This document shows, in pieces, positions 1 through 9,187 of a DNA stretch of 15,166 nt. Position numbers and translations under genes: made by a program. The notes under the pieces are model-generated. The model had not been told where the DNA came from and searched no databases. It was given only the letters and a program-made list of their open reading frames with translations. Origin of the DNA: Cristatella mucedo (Eukaryota > Bryozoa > Phylactolaemata > Cristatellidae); the NCBI GenBank assembly GCA_009760855.2, contig WPIO01000641.1:1-15166 (forward strand). The letters are read 5' to 3'. Each line of letters starts with the position of its first letter. Position 1 is the first letter of the stretch.

Positions 1-1273
1 CACAGAAAAAGAACAGCTAGGATGTGCGCACACAATCCACAACAGACATAGTGTAGGTAGTGCTGCAGGTCTGAATGAAGTAACAATCAGTGACTGCGGT
101 TTGAAGGAGAGCAAAAAGAAGGAGATGGGGAGAGCTCATCTGTGGACTTGACAGCCAAGCACACAGCTTTCCATACGAAGGCTGCCAGCTGTCTGCCTAA
201 TTAGGCAATGCCGACACAGAAATACTTGGAGCAGCTCGCACCCTCACGAGTGCACAGGAACAGCCCCACTCGGGGCAGGGCTAGCGATGGGTGTCGCCAT
301 GAAGCTGCCAAACAGCCAAAACTCAGCCTTAGGCAGCCGCTCATGAGAGGCACGAGCATGCAGAGACGCCGACACTGTGCTCCATCGGCGAGACATCTTT
401 GCCCCCATTTTTATGTCTAACAACTGACAGTAGTTCGTCGATCGGACAATGGCAGCACGGCAGCAGCAATGAGAGCCACCACAACAGCCCCTGCATTTCT
501 GATTACCATGACACGGCAAAACAGATGCTGCCACAGTCGTTGTGGTCACTAGTTGTGGTATGATGCAGCCCTCTGCAGCTGAGACAGCCGCAAGGGACAC
601 TGCTCGATCAAGCTGGATGTCAGGAGTGCTAACAGACAGTAGACGATGGCTACGATGAGCCCTTCGGCTCGGATTTTTGTCCACCTGGGGGCAGTATAGT
701 TCAACCCGGGCACTCTCGGCTTCGTACCTCATCATGCCAGCCGAGAAGCACCTGCTAACGTGCTAAAGTATCCGAGTAGGTGGACAGCAGGACGCAAGCA
801 GCGGCTGTCGGCGTTTCGCTCGCCTGAGCCGCTCTCTGACAAAGGTGACAGACAGGCCATCCGTCGGCCAGCTGCCTAGATCTTGTCAGAGCTCGATGGG
901 AAGCCTGAACAATGGAACGACTGTGCCTCTGTGTGAGGCTAAAGGCAGTGCATCGTCACGTCATTTAGTTGCAATGCTGCTCGGCGAAATGCTCGAAAAA
1001 TTAACTCTAGGGTGTACCTTGGCAGTGCATCTCGCACGGCTAGGCATGCTTGGCGCTGCTGCAAGTGCTTTCCCAGCTCAAAAATGCCTCAGCACGGATC
1101 ACCATCGCCTCGAGAACGAGTCGTGGAAAGAGTGCTGCCAAGAAGCACACAAGAAGCAGGCATAGTTGACACAGCTTGTGGCACCGACCATCAAAGCCCT
1201 TGTCGGTGCTGCAGCAGCCGCCGGTCAGACTTGGCGCAGGGTGCAGGCAGAGTGCCGACGACGACAGCAATTC

Positions 1274-1292
1274 GCAGCAGCAGCAGCAGCAG
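1274..1292. repeat. short GCA/CAG microsatellite
   Basis: Six uninterrupted GCA units. In the frame 1166-1417 they would encode an alanine run. The repeat is short, and a longer relative lies near 4,350-4,460. Confidence 0.85.
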
Positions 1293-1422
1293 TAGGCACC
1301 GCCCGGCACTACCTGGCGGCGTTCGGCACGGATTATGAAAGAGAGCTGCCGTCCGAGGCCGCCACTGCTGCTGGTCTGACGAGTGATCGACTGGTCGACT
1401 GCATGTCACCTGATTAGGCAAT

Positions 1423-1452
1423 GGTTCTTCACGATTCTTCACGGTTCTTCAC
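1423..1452. repeat. three tandem copies of a 10-bp unit
   Basis: The decamer GGTTCTTCAC occurs three times head to tail. The middle copy differs by one base (GATTCTTCAC), and the array is followed by GG. No function is evident; it looks like a small minisatellite. Confidence 0.85.
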
Positions 1453-1501
1453 GGCCAGCACGAGCTCATGGTCGGGCTCACCAAAGGTGACCTATTATCA
1501 G

Positions 1502-1514
1502 CACGTGGCACGTG
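1502..1514. promoter_or_regulatory. paired CACGTG E-boxes
   Basis: Two perfect palindromic CACGTG hexamers lie one base apart (1502-1507 and 1509-1514) in a near-palindromic stretch. CACGTG is the classic binding site of bHLH-ZIP factors such as Myc/Max and USF. No promoter or gene can be tied to them, so a regulatory role is only a guess. Confidence 0.2.
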
Positions 1515-1920
1515 CTCTCAGTAGTCCATGCTGACAGATGTTCAGATAACTGTTCATAAACCACCAGATACCTGCTCGCCTGCAGCAGCGTTATCTACGC
1601 ACGCGGGCAGCACTTGAAGCAGCTGCACTAGGTCGGGCACCGACATGGCTCTACTAGTGGCTGATGAGACATAGCAAACTTCTCCCTGCCGCATGCTCAA
1701 AAAGCTTCCAGTTGAAAGGGGAACCAAAAAGTGGCTCTCGTGTGCATCAATTAACAAGCTAGTGGTGGGCACTGATGCTGCACTCGCTAGCTAGCATAGC
1801 GAAAGTGCCAAGCAAGCACGTCTGCAATTGTTCCCGGTCAAGAATGAGGTAGAGTTGCAAACTCTGACTTGAGAGTGCTGAAAATGGCTCTCTTTCTCTG
1901 CCGAAGATGCACTGGGCATC

Positions 1921-2035
1921 TGTCCTGTTCACACACCCTCGCCTCTGTGCCTCTGTGCCCTGTCTCTCTGTCTCTCTCTCCCTGTCCTCTCTGTACCCTG
2001 CAGCTCTGTCCTCTCTGTCTCTGCCTGGGTTTCTT
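1921..2035. repeat. CT-rich pyrimidine tract
   Basis: Interspersed TCTCTGTC/CCTCTGTGCC units form an imperfect pyrimidine-rich tract. The short overlapping open frames across it (1869-2144 plus, 1907-2089 plus, 1929-2249 minus) follow from the biased composition, not from coding. Confidence 0.6.
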
Positions 2036-4340
2036 CGAGGTATGCTTCCTGTCGGCTCTGGATCTCTCTCCTCAGGCGAAGTGGTCTGATAGCAGTGTGT
2101 TCAAAAGTAGTCTGGTTGCGATGAAAAACCCGGAGCTTGGCTAGGTCAGCACTGTAGCACAACCTGTCGTCGGTCTGGGTAGAGCGATCGAGTATCAAGA
2201 CTGCTGGCTCAAACACCGAGCCCAGGCATTCCAGAAACCATGCCTGCAAGCCCTTTCACTACACACTGCAGACGGCTGCAGGCGTCGAAGGGATCTATCC
2301 CGCTCTCCCCTCTGTAGTCCATCGGCATGTTCCATGCATCAGTTTGCTGCACCTGACGAGCCATTCATTGTTGGTTCCCAGCCTTCCCGACAGTTGGAGG
2401 CAGTTAGTGAGTAAATGGATGATCCACGAGATGCTGCCGATGCAAGGATTTGGGCCTCACTGCCCGAGCTACATCTGCCGAGAGCCATTTTTGTCCCTCC
2501 ACCACTCGCGAGCTCGAGGCTGCATGAGGCAGTGTGAGTCCCTCCTAGGAGTCTCTGGCTGAGGTGCTCTGAGGCGGCCGCACGTGTTCCCTCACAGCGG
2601 TGCATAACAAAATGACGCTATCTCACGTGAATGGAAAAGAGAAGGCAGAGGTAATGGCGCCAAAATCTTCAAGAAACCCGAGAGCAGGCAAGCAGTCTCA
2701 GTTAAGATTTGCAGACTCAAGCTTAAAGCAGTCCATGGTAGGCTTCCGGGGATCATGAGCTTCAAGTATGTCCTCTTTATCAAACTGGTGTATACTGTAG
2801 CTGATCAAGCTTCCAGCAACAAACGATCGTAAAGAGTTTCGCACCGAATGTTCATGCTCAGATGTCATGAGAGACTTGCAGTTGGCAACAGTTGTTTGCG
2901 CTAGTGTTTCTGAAACAAATATTAACAATGCACATATTACAACACTCATCACCAACCTCCACTACCTACCCCTTAAGCAGTGTATGTATTGCTCGTATGT
3001 ACCATTGCCAACCTTTAGTTCCGTACGCGTTTTTTGGATTCTGGCCTGTTGTATACTCCAATACTTTACACGGCAGGCTTTCACATTACACTAACGGCTT
3101 TTCTGAATAAAGTCGTTGAGGCATGACTCTAAAAAATACCAAAGCATATGCAGACTGTGCCCTTCATGATTGCTATAACTCCCAAAGCCCAGAACTTCAA
3201 CTGACGTCAAGGCATCGCCCTTAATTGAGCGGCATTAAGCAGAAGCTAAAAAGCGCTCGTTAAAGATAATATTTACTTTTTCCATTACTCTGCCAAAGGC
3301 GATGACAACACAAATGTGGATTCAAAAAATTTGTTGCGCACCTAGAATGAAACTGGCCATCTATTCAGCATGCCAGGTCCACACCGACTTCGACTAGATA
3401 CAAAGACAAGAGACAAAAAAATGAATGCCATTTTAAGCTTTGGAATTAAAAATGCACGACCTCTAATGCTTAGAGGCTAAACGATTCTACGATAACTGAG
3501 AAACTGTGTGGGTGGGCAACGGTCACTAGAACAGAGCCAGAGTGGAATGGCTTGGGCAGAAATGCAGCAGATAAAAATGGAGCGTGCTTAAGTTTCCTTC
3601 TCCCACTATAAGTCCTCCCATCCTCCACCACCATCGAGGCCCGCCACACAGTGTGAGATTGTCTGTGTAGCTGAGCCGACAAGAGGGTGGATTCGCTGTC
3701 GGTTGGTAGCTGGGTGCCCAATCACGGACAAACATCCATAACTTGCTTCAAGTTCGGGTGCAGGCTCAGACATATAAGAAACGTACAGGGCACAGCTACC
3801 TGTCCCCACCAAACCGAGAAGACCAAGGTATGGTATGCATGGCAGCAGTAGGGGTCACGAAAGCAGCAGCGCTAGCAGGCAGCAAGCTAGCAGCTTCGGC
3901 CAAGCATCTGTCACTGACAAGGGCAAATCCGGTCAGACCTCGAGCTCAGCAACTACCCCCACCCCCCCACCAGAGCAGTGGACTGCCCAACCGCTGAGTG
4001 ACATTGTGGCCTTTAGGTGTGGCTGGACTGAGCTAGCCACACCATAATGGGTCGGGCTATCTCGTATCGCTCGAGCAGGCATGCTGACCTGGTCAAGCAG
4101 CCTTGGACCCCTGGTCCTGCTTTTGTACCAGCTGCTCGGTCTCTAGCCAACGAGACACGAGCAGTCGGCACAAGTTCTCTTCTCTGGCCCCATTTTTTAG
4201 CAAGCCTTGATACAGGCAAGCCAGGTAAGCCGGTGGCAAGATAATTGCCACCGCAAGAGTAGTAGGATTTCGACAGGACCATTTCCAGGCTATCCTTATG
4301 GACAGCCTCGTTTGTCAGCTGCGTGGCAGGCTTCACTGGG
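2036..4340. other. no recognisable gene
   Basis: Open frames here are all under about 110 codons, overlap on both strands and show no family motif. The longest are 4013-4336 minus and 3743-3997 plus. Composition drifts from GC-rich to more mixed around 2,900-3,500. I found no tRNA, no transposon ends and no long repeat. Confidence 0.5.
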
Positions 4341-4346
4341 TCAGCC

Positions 4347-4461
4347 CAGCAGCAGCAGCAGGCAGCAGCAGCTCGCAGCTAGCAGAGCAGCAGCAGCAGC
4401 AGCAGCAGTCAGCAGCAGCAGCAGCAGCCAGCACCGCAGCAGATCCCCAGCAGCAGGCAGC
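4347..4461. repeat. imperfect CAG-triplet array
   Basis: Several runs of CAG/GCA triplets (up to about seven units) are separated by short interruptions such as GGCAGC and CTCGCAGCTAG. Plus frames across it read as poly-Q/A/S stretches (4207-4521 and 4298-4564). With no other coding signal I treat these as repeat-derived frames, although a genuine Q-rich exon cannot be ruled out. Confidence 0.8.
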
Positions 4462-4703
4462 AAGCAAGAGGAAGAGGCATGCTGGAAAGCTACTCTCAGG
4501 ACTCCAGCAAATGGTAACTAGTGCCGTCCGGATCTATGCTATTGTGGAGTTTGGAAGCACCTGACCAGCACGAAACAGTCTCGGAACAGGGACGCTATCC
4601 GGCAGTGCCCTTTCATACGTGAGCTGGCCTCATGGTGGCTTGGTAAAACGGCACTAGACTTCTCCAACATACAAAATACTCCCACATTGATAAAGAGGCG
4701 GAT

Positions 4704-4709
4704 AGAGAC

Positions 4710-4749
<40 letters not shown>

Positions 4750-4917
4750 AGAGAGAGAAGAGAGGGGCAGAGAGAGAGAGAAGAGAGCGATAGATGAGAG
4801 AAGAGAGAAGAGAGAAGAGAGAGAGAGGAGGGAGAGAGAGCACGATACCCGAGAGAGGATAGAGAGGAGGATAGATAGACAGAGAGAGACAAGGAGAGGC
4901 AGAGATAGAGAGAGAAA
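4704..4917. repeat. GA microsatellite, imperfect
   Basis: About 210 bp of GAGA units are mixed with AGAAGAG, GATAGA and GGGAG variants. The three long overlapping minus-strand frames across it (within 4539-5037) are leucine/serine-rich readings of CTCT and are not genes. The tract ends just before a probable SINE and marks the approximate border between GC-richer and AT-richer DNA. Confidence 0.9.
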
Positions 4918-4943
4918 GGGAGCAAAGAGGGGTAGGGATTTCA

Positions 4944-5045
4944 CAAGACTGGGTAAGGCGAGTTGCTTGCACGACCTCAATCCCGCGGTCGTGGGTCTGA
5001 TTCCTGCTGTTGGGTCGAAAACTTCTTTATCGGCCACTGCAAGCG
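4944..5045 (+). mobile_element. probable tRNA-derived SINE head
   Basis: An RNA polymerase III-type internal promoter can be read here. An A-box-like GGGTAAGGCGAG lies at about 4951-4962, and a B-box GGTCTGATTCC at 4994-5004 matches the consensus GGTTCGANTCC at 9 of 11 positions. The spacing is normal for tRNA-derived promoters. The arms of the would-be tRNA do not fold into a complete cloverleaf and no anticodon arm is convincing, so a SINE head is likelier than a working tRNA gene. A poly-A or simple-repeat tail is not clear, and the 3' boundary is uncertain. Confidence 0.45.
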
Positions 5046-5049
5046 GTGG

Positions 5050-6320
5050 ATGATATCCAGAAAGTCTCTCTTTCGCTATACCAAAAAGAGGCTGCTTAAT
5101 CAGGCTAGGAGTTAGTGTATATATTATTATGTAGGGAAGGAGGAGGGGCTCTGCTGTGTTTCAAGGCAGAGGCGGAATCTTATGATGCATGGATTTACGA
5201 AGCAAGCAAGCAAGTGAAAGTCATGGATTTTTCTAGTTGTATGCTTCCATACTATCAAAGGAACATCCAAACTACCAACAATGGAATGGTTGCAGCGAAT
5301 ATTTTTGATCGTCGACATACCAATGGTAGGCGGATCCAAAGCCCTGGGCTGATATGTTCCAGAGCTTGTTTGCTTCCAGACTGGTCGGAAACCTGAGATC
5401 AATAATGTTTTTGAACGTTTATAGAGCCTCGGGCCTCAGCAATTACTGTTTTTGTCTGCAAGTACAATGTGCTTATATGCGCCAAAGTTTCGTTCCTTTT
5501 AAGACATCATCGTTTTGAGGGAGTTCTTTTACCTATGATGCCTAACCCGCGCCTGAGAGAAAAGAGTCACCTTGATATAAGAGGAATCAGATTAACGGTT
5601 GCGCATTGCTGGGCGTACTAAGAGTTCTTCATCGAGAGATAATCCTCCAGCCATTGCAGATCTACATACAATCACCCTTTTTGAAAATATAATCTCATAT
5701 CCTACTTTGACAGCTTGTTTATGTAAGACCTGTCATTTAACTCACAAGCGTTAACTGTTTCAGATATCCCCTTTAGCAAAGCTTTATTGACAATACAATA
5801 ATGTTTATAGATCATTGCAGCAGAGATTTAAGCCCACGTTCTTATAGTTATGAGAAAATGATAAGCACAGATCTTCTTTTTATAGCAGTGAGAAAAAGCC
5901 AGTCTCTCTCATTATGTAATTACTTAAGCCTTTTAATGGCCTTTGGCGACGCTCCGAGGGATTTGTTGCACTCACACAACTTGTAAAGAGATTTATCTGC
6001 AGATTTTTATTCTCAAGATAAACCTTGCCCAACCTATTGATGCCTGTAAGCAGGGGAAATAGATGCCATGTCTAGAATAAAAATGTCACGAGGAAGGAGC
6101 AAAGTGCTACTTTAATGATATTTCAATACAAAGTGACATTATGAGTGAATACCTCCTTGTTGCTCTATGTAACTGTCAAATGTTTGCTTAGTGATGTAAG
6201 GAAAGACTGAGAAGTAAGATAGTAGCGTTCTCCAAAAGGTTCTTTAAAAAAACCACCTTCCATATTCAAGCGCCTATACAAATATAGGAATACAAAGGAG
6301 AAAGAAAGACGTTTTAGAGG
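5050..6320. other. AT-richer stretch without a recognisable gene; possibly the eroded start of the polymerase gene
   Basis: Open frames are short (5115-5396 plus, 5127-5402 minus, 5801-5986 plus) and show no family motif. Because the downstream polymerase family normally has several hundred residues ahead of its DHCH segment, the N-terminal part of that gene would be expected here on the plus strand. I could not recognise it. A terminal inverted repeat or integrase gene of the element was also looked for and not seen. Confidence 0.35.
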
Positions 6321-7156
6321 GGTTTACTAAAGGGACCAAATAATGTAAGAAGAGTTAGATAAAGAATCTATTAGAAGAAAGTAAGATTCAAACACGAATG
6401 TGTTGCGAGAAAACTCTTCCTAGTTTACAATTCTGAATACTTCTTAAGCTTAAGACTATGACTATTGAAGAGCAAAAAGAACCCCCGAATTCAGAACACT
6501 GTCTGTTATATTTGGCAATTTAGATTTAAAAAGATGATAAGGTTCTAGATCACTGCCATCTAGACTGGCAAATATCGAGGTGCTGCACATCACGAGTGCA
6601 ATCTTAATGTTAGTATTAATCCAGAAAGTTTTAATGCCTTCCCAGTACTCTTACACATAACCTAAAAGGATATGAATTCACATTTGTTAGTTCAAGAGTT
6701 GCACGGTCAAAAACTTAAAAAAGCGTAATGCAAATAATATGGGAAAAAATATAAACATTGAAATCGGAGCTTCTTAGTTTAAGAGCTTCACTATCAGGTT
6801 GATGATAAGGAGTGTCCAGATTTTTTAATATGTTTGTTAAGTCAAAGAAACCTCGAACCTAATACTAGGGATTAGTTCGACTATGCTTACGGTAAGATTT
6901 GAATTGTTATCTGCAAAGGGGGGTTCCTTCTTACGAATATCTTGATTTTTCGACTTAGAAGATACAAGTTTGCCCTTCCAAAACACGGCCCTTTTATCGT
7001 ACCTTAAAACGACACAACATTGTAGAAAATATTATGAAAGAGCCCAAGAGTGTGTAAAGTTAATGAAGACAGATTGACCCACTAACTGAAATCCATTAGA
7101 AAATTAGTGATATTTTCTCTCAAAGGATGTTTTTTTCAACAACTTTAGACACCTCT
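6321..7156 (+). pseudogene. polB: N-terminal half of a Polinton/adintovirus-type family B DNA polymerase (broken)
   Basis: This is the upstream part of a protein-primed-type family B DNA polymerase (DNA_pol_B_2 type), the replication enzyme of Polinton/Maverick elements and adintoviruses. Landmarks appear in family order. LLEESKIQTRM lies at 6368-6400 and MTIEEQKE from 6458. DHCH (6548-6559) is followed, one base out of frame, by TGKYRGAAHHECNL (6564-6605), the endonuclease VII-like zinc segment. HNLKGY (6656-6673) corresponds to the exonuclease II block, whose aspartate is lost to a small insertion. DLEDTSLP (6952-6975) and YYERAQE (7030-7050) share a frame. A block resembling exonuclease III follows at about 7105-7156. 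At least four frameshifts and several stops make it non-functional. It ends where a LINE begins, and the gene resumes at about 9188. The true start was not found. Confidence 0.85.
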
Positions 7157-7175
7157 CATAATAATTGCCCTTGAT

Positions 7176-7217
7176 TAAAGCGCCCTCACATAACTTAATC
7201 TCTTTCTAGGCGCTTTA
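7176..7217 (-). repeat. 3' hairpin of LINE copy 1
   Basis: TAAAGCGCC (7176-7184) and GGCGCTTTA (7209-7217) are perfect 9-bp inverted arms around a 24-base loop. The same stem is found at the same distance from the TAA tail in the copies at 14,118 and 14,684. In LINEs a 3' hairpin of this kind is commonly the template feature recognised by the reverse transcriptase. Confidence 0.8.
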
Positions 7218-7399
7218 CATTTGCCTGCAAAGTGATATGCAATAGAATAGTAAGTAAAATCATGCTTGAAAAAAACAAAACAAAATGAATAATATGGTTA
7301 GGGGTGACATGCACAGGGTCAGCATGCAAAATGTGGTTAGTGGCAGCATGCACAGTGTCAGCACGCATAAGCACATCAAGGACGAATCAAAGGGACCCA

Positions 7400-8940
7400 C
7401 TAAATGCTGTCCTAAATAGGTGTGTTTTTAAGTTTCTTTTAAATGTGGTCAGGTCAGGGGATGTTCTGACGCAGGTCGGGAGGGAGTTCAGGGCTTTGGG
7501 GCATCATAGGAGCTAAATGCATAGTCTCCAAAGGATTTAAGGGTTTGGACCCAGGTATTTCTAGACGTTGTATTCCGAAAAGCGGGTGGTAGCGATGCTG
7601 GCCTGATTGGGGAGTATATCTGAAACCCCGGCTCGTCAGCCATAGAATGAAGAGACCAAACGTGAGCGACAAAACTTGAAGGCAAGCCTGTGCTTGACTG
7701 GTAAACAGTGCAGTCGGCGAGAAGTGGGAGACTGTTGCAACTGCGAGCTCACGACAGACAGCCAGCTGCCGAGTGTTGCACCCCCTGCATATCGACCTGA
7801 TCGCACATGCTGGTACCATAAGCATTAGTGCGAAGTCGAGACGGGGACCTTTCACGAATGCTTGACCAACTTGGACTTTGGTATCCTTATCTAGGAAAGA
7901 GCCCTAATTTTAGCACTATTATGAAGCTGAAAATAGGCGGATATTGACTGTGGAATTGATGTTTTCGTCTAACGAGATGTCGCTTTGGAATATGACACTC
8001 TAGATCTTATGAAGCTGATTCAAACTGGAGAGTATGCTGGCAGAGCCATTTTATTTGAGGAGTCAGCCTATTTCCAATTTCTGAATCACACTGGATTTGC
8101 CCAATAACACTAGTAAGCCTTAGTTTTAAATCATCGGTTTAGGTTTTAGAAAATTTGCTGGACCATCCAAATGTGCGGCCATGTTCATAACACCATGCAT
8201 GCCAGCAAGTGAGTTTATAGATATTTGGAGGGTGCCTCGAAGGCTGTGGGACGATCAAAGCAAAGGTAACAAACTGAGTTATCAGCCCGCATTGAAGTGA
8301 TGAAGCCTAGATTGTGCATTGGCAATCACATCAGCAAGAGGGGAGAGTATAAACCGTGAAATGACGCGACCGTAGCACACAGAAGCCCTACACGCTACGT
8401 CCATATTTCAGAGGCCACTGTCGTATGACTCCTTTGTCCATTTCGCCGTCAAACACGCTCTGAGTCTCCCCACTGAGACTTAGAGGACACTGAACCCTGC
8501 AGAGCAGTGCCAGTGAGATGCCCAGGCGAGATGAGAGGCGCTCTAGAAGTACTATTGTGATCGATGGTATTCAAAAGCCGTGCCGTGTAGATCGAGCAAA
8601 ACCGGAAGAGACAACTCTAACCCATATCTGAGTGTCCTGAGTAGGTCGTTGTCATTTTATCCCCCCTAAGCAATGCTGATTCTTTGGAGCGTATTAGCTC
8701 TAAAGCCAGACTGTACCTTCTAGCAAGGGTGTGTGTTTCGATAACGAGTTCAGCGGGTCCGCAAGTGCCTTGCTGTTATCCTCTCTGATGCGCTCTCAAA
8801 GAAATTAAAGTCCTCCAAAGTTTGATACTATCTAATCTTACTTTTCAAAAAATCTTAAACCGCCACCAAGTTAAACCAGGAGCAGTAAAGAGTTACAGAT
8901 CAGACCATCAATTCTCGATCCTGCTAACTTCTTTACTGCT
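7400..8940 (-). pseudogene. LINE reverse transcriptase, central to C-terminal part, heavily frameshifted
   Basis: Reading leftward on the minus strand, the landmarks are an NFFE block near 8806, an SGFRAN block near 8690-8710, LLDL (about 8586-8597) with NTIDH (8557-8571) of palm motif A, SRLGIS (about 8518-8535), and a degenerate QGSVLGP-like block near 8350-8380. LADVIANAQ lies near 8310-8335. A disrupted YADD region follows at about 8276-8300, where extra bases and stops replace the catalytic Asp pair. Further on are SRLDFA near 7830, GVQHSAAG near 7770, GDYAFSS near 7520, and the characteristic LTTFK..LKT.LF tail near 7410-7450. No frame stays open for more than about 130 codons, so it cannot encode an active enzyme. 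The best single open frame covers 7454-7855. Confidence 0.8.
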
Positions 8941-8975
<35 letters not shown>

Positions 8976-9178
8976 AAAAGAAACGAGAACCCCCCAACCC
9001 CCCCACCCCAACCCCCCCAACAAAACCCCCAACCCACCAAAAAAAAAAAAAACAAAACCCCAAAGGAAAAAAAAGAAAACCCCCCCCCCCCTGGTTTAAC
9101 TTGGTGTGGGCGGTTTAGATTTTTAAAAGTTTAATTAGATTTTTATCAACTTTGGAGACTTAATTTCTTTGAGAGCGC
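8790..9178. repeat. interrupted inverted repeat at the LINE 5' end
   Basis: The left arm (8790-8891) is the reverse complement of the right arm, which is split in two: 8930-8940 (TCTTTACTGCT) and 9090-9178 (from CCTGGTTTAAC to GAGAGCGC). The loop between arms is 38 bases. The right arm shows more mismatches and small indels than expected of a fresh duplication. Both arms are LINE sequence. The fold ends exactly where polymerase-like sequence resumes. Confidence 0.85.
8941..9089. repeat. C/A-only low-complexity block, probably artefactual
   Basis: It opens with a run of more than 30 C, continues as CCCCAACCCC/CAAAA text and ends with A and C homopolymers. G is almost absent and T occurs once, at the first base. 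It sits inside the second arm of an inverted repeat and splits it. A proline-rich frame across it (8822-9118) is not a gene. A base-calling failure in a fold-back structure explains it better than biology, though real simple sequence is possible. Confidence 0.8.
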
Positions 9179-9187
9179 CAATCCCAC

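Larger units (their letters stand above)
1..1900. other. GC-richer stretch without a recognisable gene
   Basis: I recognise no protein family, tRNA or rRNA here. The longest open frames are a 163-codon minus frame (244-735) and an alanine-rich plus frame (1166-1417, opening on TTG). Both owe much of their make-up to GCA/CAG and CAC-type triplets, and neither shows a motif. The base composition differs plainly from the AT-rich DNA to the right, so this may be the host flank of the integrated element. Exons of an unrecognised host gene cannot be excluded. Confidence 0.5.
7157..9178 (-). mobile_element. CR1/L2-like LINE, copy 1, inserted in the polymerase gene
   Basis: This non-LTR retrotransposon is read on the minus strand. 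Its 3' end is at the left (about 7157-7163, a short TAATAA tail). Next come the 9-bp hairpin stem shared by all three copies, an untranslated stretch, and the C-terminal and central parts of a reverse transcriptase frame up to about 8940. The 5' end is abnormal: a roughly 100-bp piece of the element is repeated in inverted orientation (9090-9178). The polymerase relic resumes immediately to the right. CATAAT occurs at 7157-7162 and again at 9201-9206 but is too short and ambiguous to call a target duplication. Clade assignment rests on the general form of the reverse transcriptase and its C-terminus; a neighbouring clade of the Jockey superfamily is possible. Confidence 0.85.

Noticed and set aside
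244-735. 163-codon minus-strand open frame, the longest in the window
   Set aside because: No family motif, biased Cys/Ala/Ser composition driven by GCA and CAC triplets, and overlap with another open frame; open length alone is weak evidence in GC-rich DNA.
1502-1514. A promoter at the paired E-boxes
   Set aside because: No TATA, initiator or downstream gene could be linked to it; kept only as a low-confidence site.
4207-4564. Q/A-rich protein-coding exon
   Set aside because: The frames consist mostly of CAG triplets and have no flanking splice or domain evidence; possible but unsupported.
4951-5020. A functional tRNA gene
   Set aside because: A- and B-box-like elements are present but the cloverleaf arms do not pair fully and no credible anticodon loop is visible; a tRNA-derived SINE fits better.
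4539-5037. Three overlapping 119-128 codon minus-strand frames
   Set aside because: They are readings of the GA microsatellite (Ser-Leu runs) in all three frames, with no sequence other than the repeat supporting them.
8822-9118. Proline/lysine-rich frame on the plus strand
   Set aside because: It is antisense LINE followed by a C/A low-complexity block.
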